Source: Arthrobacter cupressi (lineage in GTDB: Bacteria; Actinomycetota; Actinomycetes; Actinomycetales; Micrococcaceae). Taken from it: a DNA stretch of 64,000 nucleotides. Position 1 is the stretch's first letter, and every line of letters starts with the position of its first letter. The position numbers were made by a program, and so were the translations under genes. The DNA lies in the NCBI RefSeq assembly GCF_900099975.1, contig NZ_FNEI01000005.1:124001-188000 (forward strand). The letters are read 5' to 3'. Shown here piece after piece: positions 26,938 to 36,192 of this stretch. Under the pieces are notes generated by a model that did not search any database, had not been told where the DNA came from, and saw nothing but the letters and a program-made list of their open reading frames with translations.

Positions 26938-27579
26938 TCAATGCAGGCCGGCGATCCGGGGCATCTTCAGCCGCGGCGCGCGCGCCTTGGCGGGTCGGGG
27001 GTCCCTGTGCGCGAGTTTTTCGCGCAGCATGGTGCGGCCACGGTGGATCCGGGACCTGACGGTGCCGAGCTTCACGCCCAGCGCCTCGGCGACCTCGTCG
27101 TAGGACAGGCCTTCAAGATCGCACAGTACGACGGCGGCCCGGAAGTCGGGCGGGAGTTCCTCCAGTGCGCGCTGCACATCGAGATCCAGGTTGTTCAGTT
27201 CAAAGCTCTGCTCCGGGCCCGGTTCCTGGCCGGGAAGGCGAGACTCGGCGTCCTCGGCCAAGGCGTCGAAACGGATGCGGCTCTTGCGCCGGGCCTGGTC
27301 CAGGAAAAGGTTCGTGGTGATGCGGTGGAGCCAGCCGTCCAGCGTGCCCGGCTTGAAGTTCTCCAGGGAACGGAACACCCTGACAAAAACCTCCTGGGTG
27401 AGGTCTTCGGCGTCGAACTTGTTGCCCGTGAGCCGGTAGGCAAGGCGGAAGACCTTGGCCGAGTGGTTCTGCACCACTTCTTCCCAGGTGGGCGCGACCC
27501 ATTCTGCGGTTGCTTGTTGCTCTGCGCCGGTAGTCTCCACGGCCGTTGTACGGGATGGCGCAGCAATTGATGCCGGCAT
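26938..27579 (-). CDS. sigE: ECF sigma factor SigE
   Basis: 213-residue sigma-70 of the extracytoplasmic-function group. Region 2 is [34 protein letters not shown], with the core-binding and -10 contacts. Region 4 is [44 protein letters not shown], with the -35 helix-turn-helix. The start is the ATG at 27579 with GAGGGGAGCGG upstream; 23 further residues upstream are open but weak. It is followed by its anti-sigma factor and tatB, and divergent from an O-methyltransferase, the arrangement around M. tuberculosis sigE. I could not find a clear self-promoter of the GGAAC/GTT type. Confidence 0.94.
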   Translation of the reverse strand: MPASIAAPSRTTAVETTGAEQQATAEWVAPTWEEVVQNHSAKVFRLAYRLTGNKFDAEDLTQEVFVRVFRSLENFKPGTLDGWLHRITTNLFLDQARRKSRIRFDALAEDAESRLPGQEPGPEQSFELNNLDLDVQRALEELPPDFRAAVVLCDLEGLSYDEVAEALGVKLGTVRSRIHRGRTMLREKLAHRDPRPAKARAPRLKMPRIAGLH

Positions 27580-27826
27580 CGTCCGCTCCCCTCGCACCCT
27601 TTCTTCACCCGGTGCTATGGTGCCGCCACCGCTCGGATGGCCGGACAAACATCATCGCAGGGTTCGCTGGGAGTTTCCTGACCGCGGCCGCTTTTACCCT
27701 CAGGGCTGATTTTCGCGCCCGACGTGCCGGACACAGCGGCGCCGCAGCCCCGCGGAGCCGGTTCCGCGGCCCCGCACCAAGTAGGCTTGGAAGGACAATC
27801 CCCCTTTGCCCGGAAAGCGAATTTCG

Positions 27827-28459
27827 ATGAGTGCCGACAAGTCAAGCAGCTGGTCCTACGCAGAAGACTTTCCTGCCGAGGACGAGGTGCTCCTGCGCGC
27901 CCGGGAACGGTCGTTCGAGCTCGGTGTGACGGCCGTCAGCGCAGGTGTCGGTGCGATGCTGACTGTGCTGGCCGCGGCTTCCAAGGCACAGACCGTGGTG
28001 GAGGTCGGTTCCGGGGCCGGGGTCTCCGGCGTCTGCCTCCTGCGGGGCCTTGGTCCGCAGGGCGTCCTGACGACCATTGACACCGACGTCGAGCACCTCA
28101 AGGCGGCGCGTGAGGCCTTCCTCGAATCCGGCAGCCCGGCCAACCGCACCCGGACCATTTCCGGCCGGGCGGCCGACGTGCTCCCCCGGCTGACCGACGC
28201 GGCATACGACCTGGTGTTCATCGACGCCGACAAGGCAAACTTTCCTGTCTATGTCGAGCAGGCCGTGCGGCTCCTGAAGCGGGGCGGAACCCTGGTGGTC
28301 AACGACGCCCTCGACAAGGACCGTGTCTCCAACCCTGCGGCCCGGGATGCCACTACCGTGGTCCTGCGGCAGATCGCCAAGGCGGTCCGCGACGACGACC
28401 GGCTCGCGGCCGCGATGCTGCCCACCGGGGACGGCCTGCTGGTGGCCGTGAAGAAGTAA
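27827..28459 (+). CDS. SAM-dependent O-methyltransferase (family 3, catechol-type)
   Basis: 210 residues. SAM-binding motif VVEVGSGAGVSGVCLLRGL, then the acidic LTTIDTDVEHLKAAR, and the metal-binding YDLVFIDADKANFPVYVEQ. The family (PF01596) methylates catechol-like substrates with magnesium. The ATG at 27827 has GGAAAG about 10 nt upstream; a TTG 21 bp earlier is possible. The natural substrate is unknown. The gene is divergent from sigE, as its homologue Rv1220c is in M. tuberculosis, so a link to the stress regulon is plausible. Confidence 0.9.
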   Translation: MSADKSSSWSYAEDFPAEDEVLLRARERSFELGVTAVSAGVGAMLTVLAAASKAQTVVEVGSGAGVSGVCLLRGLGPQGVLTTIDTDVEHLKAAREAFLESGSPANRTRTISGRAADVLPRLTDAAYDLVFIDADKANFPVYVEQAVRLLKRGGTLVVNDALDKDRVSNPAARDATTVVLRQIAKAVRDDDRLAAAMLPTGDGLLVAVKK

Positions 28460-28509
28460 GACCGGAATCATCCGGCAGCCAGGAACAGGGCGACAGGAAC
28501 TAGGGCAAC

Positions 28510-28546
28510 AAAAAAGCAGGGCACCGGCGCTTTCGCCGGGCCCTGC
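28510..28546 (-). terminator. Intrinsic terminator of the DUF3117 gene
   Basis: On the minus strand GCAGGGC-CCGGCG pairs with CGCCGG-T-GCCCTGC (one bulge) and is followed by a run of T (TTTTTTGTTG). This is the most canonical terminator in the window for a single strand. Confidence 0.9.
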
Positions 28547-28555
28547 CCTGTAAAA

Positions 28556-28723
28556 CTACTCGGTAACGCCGACCAGGCATTCCTTGAGGTTCGCCGCTTC
28601 CGCTGCGTTGAGCTCGACAACAAGCCGTCCTCCGCCTTCGAGCGGCACACGCATGATCAGGCTGCGGCCCTCTTTGGTTACTTCCATAGGGCCGTCGCCT
28701 GTACGTGGTTTCATAGCCGCCAT
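28556..28723 (-). CDS. DUF3117 small conserved protein
   Basis: 55 residues: MAAMKPRTGDGPMEVTKEGRS, then LIMRVPLEGGGRLVVELN. It is the DUF3117 family, nearly invariant across actinobacteria (Rv1211 in M. tuberculosis). Function is unknown; extreme conservation of a tiny soluble protein suggests an essential or regulatory binding role. The ATG at 28723 has GGAGGGG 9 nt upstream. A GATAAT box near 28866 on the minus strand is a likely -10, giving a leader of about 130 nt. It has its own terminator, so it is monocistronic and probably well expressed. Confidence 0.95.
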   Translation of the reverse strand: MAAMKPRTGDGPMEVTKEGRSLIMRVPLEGGGRLVVELNAAEAANLKECLVGVTE

Positions 28724-28952
28724 TAGGAAAATCCCCTCCAGTTGTCCCAAATCTGCCAGCCCGGCCGGACTGGCTCCGCGCGGCAAGTGCAGCTACGGCG
28801 GCCACGGTTTCAGGGCCGTCGTCGCCGGATGCCCGGAGGCATCCCTGACCTTGCTTGTGTCCATTATCCCGTAATTACCCGTGCGTAGCTAATCGATTGG
28901 ATTTACTGCCTGCGCCGCGGGCGCGGGGCAGAGGCCGGAATCGGGGCGGTTC

Positions 28953-30218
28953 CTACGGCGGGTAGTCGCCTCCGCCGGGCAATTGCGCCCACGCCCAGAG
29001 CCACACGATCCAGACGATCTGCAAGAGGGTAAACATGACAGTCACAGTGCCCCGGTAGGCCCGGGAACGGGAGAGCAGCGCGGCGCCGAGCGCCAGGGGA
29101 AACAACGGAAGCAGCAGCCGGAAGGTGCTGGTCTGCGGATGCAGGAACACCAGCAGGTAGCCCATGTAGCAGGCGCACCAAAGCCGCAGTTCTGTGCCGA
29201 TTGCCCGCACCGGCGGGCTCATCAGCAGCAGCGCGAAGAGCCCCGCGAAAAGGAACGGCGCCATGACGCCGAGCACCGGCCCGAACAGCATCTGGCCGGT
29301 GTCAAACCAGGGCTTGAACGGCACCAGGTCATCGCCGCGCCATGCGGTCTCGGTGCGGGTGTAGGCCCGCAGGTCCCCGGTCCGCACCCACGCCAGCAGG
29401 GGCCACGCAAGCGCCGCGGCAACGCTCACCACGGTGAGCCCGGCGAGCGCCGCCAGTTCCTTGTTGCCCGGGGGACCTCCCGGGACACCTCCCGCGGCCC
29501 CCCGCCCTGCGGGCGTTTCCGCCCGCCCGCGCACGAACTTCAGCCAGCACTGGCGCACCAGGAAGATCCCCGCCATCGCTGCGAAGGGCACGCCGGTGGG
29601 GCGCGACAGGCACATGAGCACCACCACGGGCATCGCGGCCAGGTATCTGCGCCGCACCACCAGCAGGAGTGCCGCGGCCAGCAGCAACAGGTTCAGCGGT
29701 TCGGCGTAGGGCACCTGCAGCACGGCCGACACGGGGAACGCCGCAAAGAACACCACACCCCACAGGGCGGTGCCGCGGTCAGCGAATTCCCGGAACAGCA
29801 GGAATACAACCAGGGCGGCGCCGAGCCCGGCCAGCATCGCGACGATGGTGAGTGCGGGCAGGGTCTCCAGGCCGGTGAGCAGCGACAGGCCCCGGCCCAG
29901 GGCAGGAAACAGCGCGTAGAAGGCCCAAGTGTTTTCCGCCACCGAGCCGTCGCTGTTGAGCGGCAGCACCGAGGGGTAGCCGTTGTCCGCGGCCTGCGCG
30001 TACCAGTGGCCGTCCCAGATGGCGATGAATTCCCAGTATCCGGGCGACGGCGAATACCAGGGGTTGACCCCCTGATGCAGGGCCGCGGCCATGAAGATGC
30101 AGGCGCTGACGATCCGGGCGGCGATGTAGATCAAGGAGACCTGCAGCCACCACGGCCATGCGGCGGCACGCTCCGCAAGGCCGCTTCCCGGCAGTTCCGT
30201 CCGGAAGGATCGGCTCAC
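28953..30218 (-). CDS. PIG-V-like polytopic mannosyltransferase
   Basis: 421 residues with about ten to eleven membrane helices. The first periplasmic loop has the acidic/aromatic motif WDGHWYAQAADNGYP typical of GT-C glycosyltransferases of the GPI-mannosyltransferase (PIG-V, Mannosyl_trans2) group. In actinobacteria such enzymes use polyprenyl-phosphate mannose to build envelope glycolipids or glycoproteins. The start ATG overlaps the DivIVA-like gene end by 4 bp, so the pair is coupled. A Gly/Pro/Ala-rich cytoplasmic loop (AGRGAAGGVPGGPPGNK) in the middle is variable. Acceptor unknown. Confidence 0.85.
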   Translation of the reverse strand: MSRSFRTELPGSGLAERAAAWPWWLQVSLIYIAARIVSACIFMAAALHQGVNPWYSPSPGYWEFIAIWDGHWYAQAADNGYPSVLPLNSDGSVAENTWAFYALFPALGRGLSLLTGLETLPALTIVAMLAGLGAALVVFLLFREFADRGTALWGVVFFAAFPVSAVLQVPYAEPLNLLLLAAALLLVVRRRYLAAMPVVVLMCLSRPTGVPFAAMAGIFLVRQCWLKFVRGRAETPAGRGAAGGVPGGPPGNKELAALAGLTVVSVAAALAWPLLAWVRTGDLRAYTRTETAWRGDDLVPFKPWFDTGQMLFGPVLGVMAPFLFAGLFALLLMSPPVRAIGTELRLWCACYMGYLLVFLHPQTSTFRLLLPLFPLALGAALLSRSRAYRGTVTVMFTLLQIVWIVWLWAWAQLPGGGDYPP

Positions 30219-30553
30219 GCTTCGGTGTCCCGCCCGCGGTCGGCCGCCGCGTCAAGGGCCTGCCTGAGGCCCGTGATTTCAGCGTCCTTTGCCGCGAGCT
30301 GGTCCCGCAGCTCGTCGAGCACCTCGTCCACCTGGTCCATGCGGTAGCCCCGCAGGCCGAGGCCGAAACGCACGGCGTCGACGTCGGACGGGCGCGCGTT
30401 CGGCGGCAACAGCACGGGCGGCAGATTGGGTACCGTTTCGTCCAGCCCGACGGCGGTCCGGCCGCCGCCGCGCAGCGTACCGGTAGCCAGGAACGCGGCG
30501 GCGCCCACGACCACTACCGCCAGGAAGACCAGGAAGAAGCTCACAACCCCCAT
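30215..30553 (-). CDS. Short membrane-anchored DivIVA-domain protein
   Basis: 112 residues. One N-terminal membrane helix (VVSFFLVFLAVVVVGAAAFLATG) is followed by a linker and the DivIVA-like motif PSDVDAVRFGLGLRGYRMDQVDEVLDELRDQL, then a short coiled coil. Much shorter than Wag31/DivIVA, it resembles the small DivIVA-domain proteins that many actinobacteria encode beside LOG or glycosyltransferase genes. It may localise the coupled mannosyltransferase to sites of wall growth (inference). Together with the LOG gene 21 bp upstream it forms a three-gene leftward operon. Confidence 0.87.
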   Translation of the reverse strand: MGVVSFFLVFLAVVVVGAAAFLATGTLRGGGRTAVGLDETVPNLPPVLLPPNARPSDVDAVRFGLGLRGYRMDQVDEVLDELRDQLAAKDAEITGLRQALDAAADRGRDTEA

Positions 30554-30574
30554 CGTGCCAGACCCTGGCCGGGC

Positions 30575-31429
30575 CTACTCCGGCCGCTGGTCGCCGTTGT
30601 TCGACGGCGGCCGCGGAATGCCGTGCAACACGCGGTGGACGGCGTCGGCGGGATCGTCGACCAGTTGGATGAGGTCCAGGTCCTTCTCGGACACCATCCC
30701 TTCCTTCACCAGCGTTTCCCGGATCCATTCGATCATCGGGCTCCAGAAGTCGACGCCCAGCAGTACGATCGGGAACGAGGTGACCTTGCGGGTCTGCACC
30801 AGCACCATTGCCTCGAACAGTTCGTCCAGGGTCCCCAGTCCGCCGGGCAGGACGATGAAGCCCTGGGCGTATTTGACGAACATGGTCTTGCGGGCGAAGA
30901 AGTACCGGAAGTTGATTCCCAGGTCCACCCAACGGTTCAGGCCCTGCTCGAACGGCAGTTCGATGCCCAGGCCGACCGAAACGCCGTTGCCCTCGACCGC
31001 GCCCTTGTTCGCCGCTTCCATGGACCCCGGGCCACCACCAGTGATCACCGCGACGCCGGCCTCGGCCAGGTGGCGGCCCACTTCGACGCCCATTTCGTAG
31101 AAGGAACTGCCGGGCTTGGTGCGGGCCGAACCGAAGACGCTCACTGCCGGTCCGAGTTCGGCGAGCGCCCCGAAGCCTTCAACAAACTCGCTCTGGATCC
31201 GCAGGACGCGCCAAGGGTCCGTGTGGATGAACTGGTCGGGACCGCGGGTGTCCAGCAGCCGCTGGTCCGACATCGGCGCCGCAGCCTGTTTCCGGCGGAG
31301 CTCCAGGGGGCCTTTGTGCTTGGCGGGCGCTTCGGCGATGAAGGTCTGCGCGGGCACGACTGCGCCCTGTTTGCCGTTCGCGTCCGGGGCCGGAGGCGGT
31401 GTCTGTCCTGAAGGCTGGCTGGTGCTCAT
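30575..31429 (-). CDS. LOG-family nucleotide hydrolase (TIGR00730)
   Basis: 284 residues with a Rossmann-like core. Two signatures define the family: GGGPGSMEAANKGA and the later PGGLGTLDELFEA. LOG proteins release the base from cytokinin or AMP-type riboside 5'-monophosphates; in M. tuberculosis Rv1205 makes cytokinins. The substrate here is not provable from sequence. The first 75 residues (GQTPPPAPDANGK..., then FIAEAPAKHKGPLELRRKQ) are an actinobacterial extension. First gene of the LOG-DivIVA-mannosyltransferase operon and divergent from gluA. Confidence 0.9.
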   Translation of the reverse strand: MSTSQPSGQTPPPAPDANGKQGAVVPAQTFIAEAPAKHKGPLELRRKQAAAPMSDQRLLDTRGPDQFIHTDPWRVLRIQSEFVEGFGALAELGPAVSVFGSARTKPGSSFYEMGVEVGRHLAEAGVAVITGGGPGSMEAANKGAVEGNGVSVGLGIELPFEQGLNRWVDLGINFRYFFARKTMFVKYAQGFIVLPGGLGTLDELFEAMVLVQTRKVTSFPIVLLGVDFWSPMIEWIRETLVKEGMVSEKDLDLIQLVDDPADAVHRVLHGIPRPPSNNGDQRPE

Positions 31430-31570
31430 TGACCAAGGCTATTACTTCTTCCAGCCCGGCAAGTCCCGGCGAGCCGGGGGTGTTGCGGCGCGCCCGGAAC
31501 GGAGGTATCTGTTCAGTCACGATCTGCGGAAAGTTGTTGTGAGCTGGATCATCTTTGGTGAATTCTTCGC

Positions 31571-31576
31571 TAGATT
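31571..31576 (+). promoter_or_regulatory. -10 box of the glu operon
   Basis: TAGATT lies 6 nt before the gluA ATG, so transcription should begin at or next to the start codon (leaderless). No ribosome site is visible between box and ATG. Confidence 0.6.
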
Positions 31577-31582
31577 CGTCCT

Positions 31583-32338
31583 ATGACTACTCAAGCGTCC
31601 GGCGATGCGCTCGTCTCACTGAACGGCGTCAACAAGCACTACGGCCAGCTGCACGTCCTCAAAGACATCAACCTCCAGGTCCGTAAGGGCGAGGTGGTGG
31701 TGGTCATCGGACCGTCGGGGTCGGGCAAGTCCACCCTGTGCAGGGCCATCAACCGCCTGGAAACGATCGACAACGGTGACATCTCGATTGACGGCAAGCA
31801 CCTCCCGGAGGAAGGCAAGCAGCTCGCGAACCTCCGCGCCGACGTCGGAATGGTCTTCCAGTCCTTCAACCTCTTCGCTCACAAGACGATTCTGGAGAAC
31901 GTCACGCTCGGCCCCATCAAGGTCAAGGGCGTCAGCAAGGCGGAGGCGGAGAAGGAGGCCATGAAGCTGCTCGAACGCGTCGGCGTCGGGCACCAGGCAC
32001 CCAAGCTGCCCGCGCAGCTTTCCGGCGGCCAGCAGCAGCGCGTTGCGATCGCCCGTGCCCTGGCCATGAAGCCAAAGGTCATGCTGTTCGACGAACCGAC
32101 CTCGGCCCTGGACCCCGAAATGATCAACGAGGTCCTGGATGTCATGGTCCAGCTCGCCAAGGAGGGCATGACCATGATCGTGGTCACCCACGAGATGGGC
32201 TTCGCCCGCAAGGCGGCCGACCGTGTGGTCTTCATGGCTGACGGCCAGATCGTCGAAGACTCCCGGCCCGAGGAATTCTTCACCAACCCGCAGAGCAACC
32301 GGGCGAAGGACTTCCTCTCCAAGCTGCTGACCCACTAG
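31583..32338 (+). CDS. gluA: Glutamate ABC transporter ATPase
   Basis: 251 residues powering polar amino acid uptake. Walker [10 protein letters not shown] (near 41), Q-loop MVFQSFNLF, signature [15 protein letters not shown], Walker [13 protein letters not shown] and H-loop VVTHEMG are all intact. Sequence type and gene order (A-B-C-D) match the gluABCD glutamate uptake system of Corynebacterium glutamicum; glutamine or aspartate are possible alternative substrates. First gene of the operon with a leaderless-type promoter. Confidence 0.93.
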   Translation: MTTQASGDALVSLNGVNKHYGQLHVLKDINLQVRKGEVVVVIGPSGSGKSTLCRAINRLETIDNGDISIDGKHLPEEGKQLANLRADVGMVFQSFNLFAHKTILENVTLGPIKVKGVSKAEAEKEAMKLLERVGVGHQAPKLPAQLSGGQQQRVAIARALAMKPKVMLFDEPTSALDPEMINEVLDVMVQLAKEGMTMIVVTHEMGFARKAADRVVFMADGQIVEDSRPEEFFTNPQSNRAKDFLSKLLTH

Positions 32339-32409
32339 GACAAAGCAACACACTGATCCGTTCCACATTCGCACCCCGGCCGCATCCCCGGCCCAATGAA
32401 AGGAATGTC

Positions 32410-33306
32410 ATGAAGTCTCTCATCACCCGGAGGAAATCCCTCCTGGTCGCTGCCGGTGCAGCCCTCGCCCTCACCATGAGCGCCTGCGGCGGCGGCACCC
32501 CTGGCGGTACGTCTTCCGAAAGTGCCGCTCCGTACAAGGTTGCCGAAAACGTCTCGCTCACGGGCAGCCCCACCTTCGACAAGATCAAGGCGGCGGGCAA
32601 GGTCCGGATCGGTGTCAAGCAGGACCAGCCCGGGCTGGGCTTCAAGGACGCAGCCACCGGCGAATACAGCGGTTTCGACATCGAAATCGCCAAGTGGGTT
32701 GCCGCTTCCCTGGGCTTCTCGAAGGACAAGATCGAGTTCAAGCCGATCCCTTCCGCAAACCGTGAGTCGGCCATCACCAACGGCGACATCGACTACTACG
32801 TGGGCACCTACTCCATCACGGACAAGCGCAAGCAGCAGATCGACTTCGCCGGACCGTACTTCATCACCGGGCAGGGCCTGCTGGTGAAGAAGGACAACAC
32901 CACCATCAACAGCGAGAAGGATATCGACGGCAAGAAGGTTTGCTCCGCCACCGGATCCACCCCGATCCAGAACATCAAGGCGAACTTCCCCAAGGCCGTT
33001 CCCCAGGAATTCGAGACCTACTCGCAGTGCGTCGATTCCCTCAAGAGCGGCACGGTTGACGCCGTCACCACCGACCAGGCCATCCTGATCGGCTACGCAG
33101 CCCAGGATCCCGACAACCTGAAGGTGGTCGGCGAACCGTTCACCACCGAGAAGTACGGTGTCGGCCTGCCCAAGGGTGACAAGGCGCTGCGCACGTTCAT
33201 CAACGACATGTTCACGAACGGCAAGGACACCTGGCAGAAGATCTACGACTCCACCCTCGGTACCTCCGGCACCAAGGTTGAACAGCCGGCCGTAGACAAC
33301 TACTAA
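32410..33306 (+). CDS. gluB: Glutamate-binding lipoprotein
   Basis: 298-residue extracellular solute receptor (family 3). Signal peptide with lipobox LTMSAC; Cys26 is the lipidated residue, followed by a Gly/Ser-rich tether. The binding domain shows the family patterns IRIGVKQDQPGLGFKDAATGEYSGFDIEIAKWVA, then NGDIDYYVGTYSITDKR and DAVTTDQAILIGY. It captures glutamate or a close relative for GluCD. ATG at 32410 with AAAGGAATG upstream. It is followed by a strong hairpin before the permease genes. Confidence 0.93.
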   Translation: MKSLITRRKSLLVAAGAALALTMSACGGGTPGGTSSESAAPYKVAENVSLTGSPTFDKIKAAGKVRIGVKQDQPGLGFKDAATGEYSGFDIEIAKWVAASLGFSKDKIEFKPIPSANRESAITNGDIDYYVGTYSITDKRKQQIDFAGPYFITGQGLLVKKDNTTINSEKDIDGKKVCSATGSTPIQNIKANFPKAVPQEFETYSQCVDSLKSGTVDAVTTDQAILIGYAAQDPDNLKVVGEPFTTEKYGVGLPKGDKALRTFINDMFTNGKDTWQKIYDSTLGTSGTKVEQPAVDNY

Positions 33307-33317
33307 AAGTCCGACGG

Positions 33318-33348
33318 CGGTGGCGTGGCCGGACCGGCCACGCCACCG
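33318..33348 (+). terminator. Attenuator hairpin between gluB and gluC
   Basis: CGGTGGCGTGGCCGG pairs perfectly with its complement (15 bp, minimal loop) and is followed by TTTCTTCCCC. Placed inside the operon it should terminate part of the transcripts or protect gluAB mRNA, giving more binding protein than permease. Confidence 0.8.
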
Positions 33349-33378
33349 TTTCTTCCCCTGAGCGAAAGCGATTAGCTC

Positions 33379-34026
33379 GTGAGTACTCTGCTCGACAACA
33401 TGGACCTGTTTGTCACCGGGTTCCAAAACACTCTGATTCTGTTCTTCATCTCGGCGATCGCGGCTCTCATCCTGGGGACCGTCGTCGGTGCAATGCGGGT
33501 CTCCCCCGTCCCAGCCGCCCGCGCGACCGGCACCCTGTACGTTAACATCGTCCGCAACACCCCCCTGACGCTGGTGTTGTTCTTCTTCGCCCTCGGCTAC
33601 CCGAAACTCGGCCTGCCTCCCATCGACTTCATGACTGCGGCAATCATTGGCCTCAGCCTGTACACCGCCACATACGTTGCCGAGACGCTGCGTTCAGGCA
33701 TCAACACGGTGCCGCTGGGACAAGCGGAAGCGGCCCGCGCCATTGGGCTCACCTTCGGCCAGACCCTCAGCCTCGTGGTGCTCCCCCAGGCCTTCCGCTC
33801 CGTGATCCCGCCGCTTTTCAGTGTCCTGATCGCCCTGCTCAAGAACACCACGGTTGCGGCCGGCTTCTCCGTGGCCGAGGCCGGAGCCATCCGCGCCAAC
33901 CTCTCCGAACGCGGTGAGCCGGCGCTGGTCGGCCTGCTATGGGTCGCACTAATCTTCGTCATCCTCGTGGCCGGACTCTCGGTGCTCCAGCGCTACTTCG
34001 AGAACAAGTGGAGGGTTGCACGATGA
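33379..34026 (+). CDS. gluC: Glutamate ABC transporter permease GluC
   Basis: 215 residues, about five membrane helices, HisM/ArtQ type. The ATPase-docking EAA loop is seen in SGINTVPLGQAEAARAIGLTFGQTLSLVVLPQAFRSVIPPL. GTG start at 33379; ribosome site GAGCGAAAG region is weak. Ends inside the next gene (4-bp ATGA overlap), so GluC and GluD are coupled and form the channel heterodimer. Confidence 0.92.
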   Translation: MSTLLDNMDLFVTGFQNTLILFFISAIAALILGTVVGAMRVSPVPAARATGTLYVNIVRNTPLTLVLFFFALGYPKLGLPPIDFMTAAIIGLSLYTATYVAETLRSGINTVPLGQAEAARAIGLTFGQTLSLVVLPQAFRSVIPPLFSVLIALLKNTTVAAGFSVAEAGAIRANLSERGEPALVGLLWVALIFVILVAGLSVLQRYFENKWRVAR

Positions 34027-34895
34027 CCTCGGTACTCTTTGACGCCCCCGGTCCGAAGGCGAAGTCCCGCTACCTCGGATTCGGTGTCCTCGCAACGCTC
34101 GTGGTCCTGGGGATCCTCGCGTTCATCATCATCCGCCTCATCGAGTCCGGCCAGTTCACCGCGGCCAAGTGGCAGATCTTCACCTTCCCGCTGGTCCAAC
34201 GGACCATCCTGGAGGCGACCGTCGCCACGCTAAGCGCCTTCGCGACAGCCGCGGTTCTCAGCCTGGTCGTCGGCGTCGTCCTGGCTGTGGGCAAGCTGTC
34301 GGATCACAAGTGGGTTTCGGTCCCGTGCTATTGGTTCGTCGAACTGTTCCGGGCCATTCCGCTGCTCATCCTCATGATGATCATCTACTACGGCCTGCCC
34401 ACGATCGGAGTCCAGGGCATCTCGCCGTTCACCGCGGTGGTCGCCGGCCTGACCCTCTACAACGGTTCCGTCCTCGCCGAGGCCTTCCGTGCCGGCATCG
34501 AATCCCTGCCCAAGGGCCAGCGCGAGGCCGGCATGGCGATCGGCCTCCGCAAGTCCGGGGTCATGATCAACATCCTGTTCCCGCAGGCCTCCCGGGCCAT
34601 GCTTCCGGTGATCATCTCCCAGCTCGTGGTGATCCTCAAGGACACTGCACTTGGCTTCATCGTGACCTACAACGAGGTCCTCTTCCAGGCCAAGTTCTTC
34701 GGTTCCCAGGCCCAGTACGGCTCGCCCATCGTACCCGCGGCGATGGTGGCGGCAGTCATCTACGTCGGGCTCTGCCTGATCCTCGCCGGCATCGCAAAGC
34801 TGGTGGAGAAGCGGCTCAGCCACAGCAAGAAGCTCGCAGGCCCGGTCGTGCCGGCGGCGCCAGCCTCGGTCGATATCCAAGGCGGAGGGGCATAG
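34023..34895 (+). CDS. gluD: Glutamate ABC transporter permease GluD
   Basis: 290 residues with about six membrane helices and the EAA loop EAFRAGIESLPKGQREAGMAIGLRKSGVMINILFPQASRAMLPVI. The ATG at 34023 overlaps the gluC stop; an earlier in-frame start lies inside gluC and is rejected. N-terminal extension of about 25 residues before the first helix. Last gene of gluABCD, ended by a 24-bp stem terminator. Confidence 0.93.
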   Translation: MTSVLFDAPGPKAKSRYLGFGVLATLVVLGILAFIIIRLIESGQFTAAKWQIFTFPLVQRTILEATVATLSAFATAAVLSLVVGVVLAVGKLSDHKWVSVPCYWFVELFRAIPLLILMMIIYYGLPTIGVQGISPFTAVVAGLTLYNGSVLAEAFRAGIESLPKGQREAGMAIGLRKSGVMINILFPQASRAMLPVIISQLVVILKDTALGFIVTYNEVLFQAKFFGSQAQYGSPIVPAAMVAAVIYVGLCLILAGIAKLVEKRLSHSKKLAGPVVPAAPASVDIQGGGA

Positions 34896-34924
34896 GCAAC
34901 CCCGGCTCATTCCGTTGTCTATTC

Positions 34925-34976
34925 CCTAATGCAACAGCTCCCCGCCATGGTTATGGCGGGGAGCTGTTGCATTAGG
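34925..34976. terminator. Long perfect hairpin between gluD and dapE
   Basis: A 24-bp perfect inverted repeat (arms beginning CCTAATGCAACAGCTCCCCG) with a 4-nt loop GGTT separates the convergent genes. It has no long T-tract. The perfect complementarity of such a long stem is unusual and could also make it an RNase III or processing site. Confidence 0.85.
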
Positions 34977-34985
34977 GGCGGGCTG

Positions 34986-36107
34986 TCAGTCAGCCAGCCA
35001 CAGCCGCAACGCGCGGAAGCACTCGCGGATCGCGTCGGCGTCCACGTGTTCGTTGTCCTTGTGCGCCAGGAGCGCATCGCCGGGGCCGAAGTTCACCGCC
35101 GGGACGCCCAGCTCGCTGAAGCGCGCGACGTCGGTCCAGCCGTACTTGGGCTTGGGCTCGGCACCGACGGCGGCCACGAAGGACGCGGCGGCGGGGTGGT
35201 TCAGCCCGGGCCGGGCGCCGGCGGCGGCGTCGGTGCGGACAACGTCGAAACCTTGCAGGAGTTCACGGACGTGGGCTTCGGCCTGGTCCGGGTTCTTGTC
35301 CGGGGCGAAGCGGTAGTTGATCTCCACCACGCAGCGGTCCGGGATCACGTTGCCCGCGGTGCCGCCGTGGATCTTCACCGCGTTGAGGCTCTCGCGGTAA
35401 TCCAGCCCGTCCACGGTGATGGTGCGGGGCTCATAGGCGGCCAGCCTGCCCAGGATGGGGGCGGCGTCATGGATGGCGTTGTGGCCCATCCAGGCGCGGG
35501 CGGAGTGGGCGGCCTCCCCCACCGTCGTGACGTCGAAGCGCATGGTGCCGTTACAGCCACCTTCGACCGTGCCGTCGGTCGGCTCCAGGAGGATGGCAAA
35601 GTCGCCGCGCAGCAGCTCAGGATAGTTGCGGACCAGACGGCCCAGGCCGCTCTTCTCGGCTTCCACTTCCTCGTGGTCGTAGAACACGAAGGTGACATCC
35701 TTCGCCGGCTCCGCGCCGCCGTCGAACATGCTCGCCGCCAGGGCGAGCTGCACGGCGACGCCGCCCTTCATGTCGGTGGCGCCGCGGCCGTACAGGAGGC
35801 CGCTGCCCGGGACGCCGGAGTCCCAGGTAGAGGGGACGGTGCCGCGTGCGCCTTCGGTGACAGGCAGCGGAACGGTGTCCAGGTGGCCTGCGAGGATGAC
35901 ACGTTCGGGACGGCCGAGCTCGGTACGGGCGACGATCGCGTCACCGTCCCGGACGACGTGCAGTCCCGGGATGGCGCGCAGGCCGTCCTCGACTGCGTCG
36001 GCGAGGGCGGTTTCGTTTCCGGACACACTGTTGATGTCCATGAGCGCGGCGGTGAGCAAAGCGACGTCTTGTCGCAGATCAAGAACAGGAACGGATTTAA
36101 CAGTCAC
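34986..36107 (-). CDS. dapE: Succinyl-diaminopimelate desuccinylase
   Basis: Di-zinc amidohydrolase of the succinylase branch of lysine and peptidoglycan precursor synthesis. 373 residues. Metal-site motifs: [45 protein letters not shown] and the late [21 protein letters not shown] start at 36107, 6 nt after a TACAGT -10 box (leaderless). The frame is open 41 codons upstream but runs through the dapD promoter. Divergent from dapD, its pathway partner, across 85 bp; dapC is at 42.2-43.3 kb. Confidence 0.95.
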   Translation of the reverse strand: MTVKSVPVLDLRQDVALLTAALMDINSVSGNETALADAVEDGLRAIPGLHVVRDGDAIVARTELGRPERVILAGHLDTVPLPVTEGARGTVPSTWDSGVPGSGLLYGRGATDMKGGVAVQLALAASMFDGGAEPAKDVTFVFYDHEEVEAEKSGLGRLVRNYPELLRGDFAILLEPTDGTVEGGCNGTMRFDVTTVGEAAHSARAWMGHNAIHDAAPILGRLAAYEPRTITVDGLDYRESLNAVKIHGGTAGNVIPDRCVVEINYRFAPDKNPDQAEAHVRELLQGFDVVRTDAAAGARPGLNHPAAASFVAAVGAEPKPKYGWTDVARFSELGVPAVNFGPGDALLAHKDNEHVDADAIRECFRALRLWLAD

Positions 36108-36192
36108 CCATCCACTGTATCCGGAGAAATACAACCACCCCCGCGGTTTCACGGTTTCTGGCGGGCGAGCCCCCTTGACTAGACTTGTCGCC
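36108..36192. promoter_or_regulatory. Divergent promoters of dapE and dapD
   Basis: 85 bp hold two -10 boxes: TACAGT on the minus strand (36114-36119) 6 nt before the dapE GTG, and TAGACT on the plus strand (36180-36185) 7 nt before the dapD ATG. Both mRNAs are likely leaderless, so regulation must act on transcription. -35 elements are weak. Confidence 0.55.

Noticed and set aside
27580..27826. A SigE-type autoregulatory promoter (GGAAC...GTT)
   Set aside because: GGAA-like and GTT-like elements occur but not with acceptable spacing on the sigE strand.
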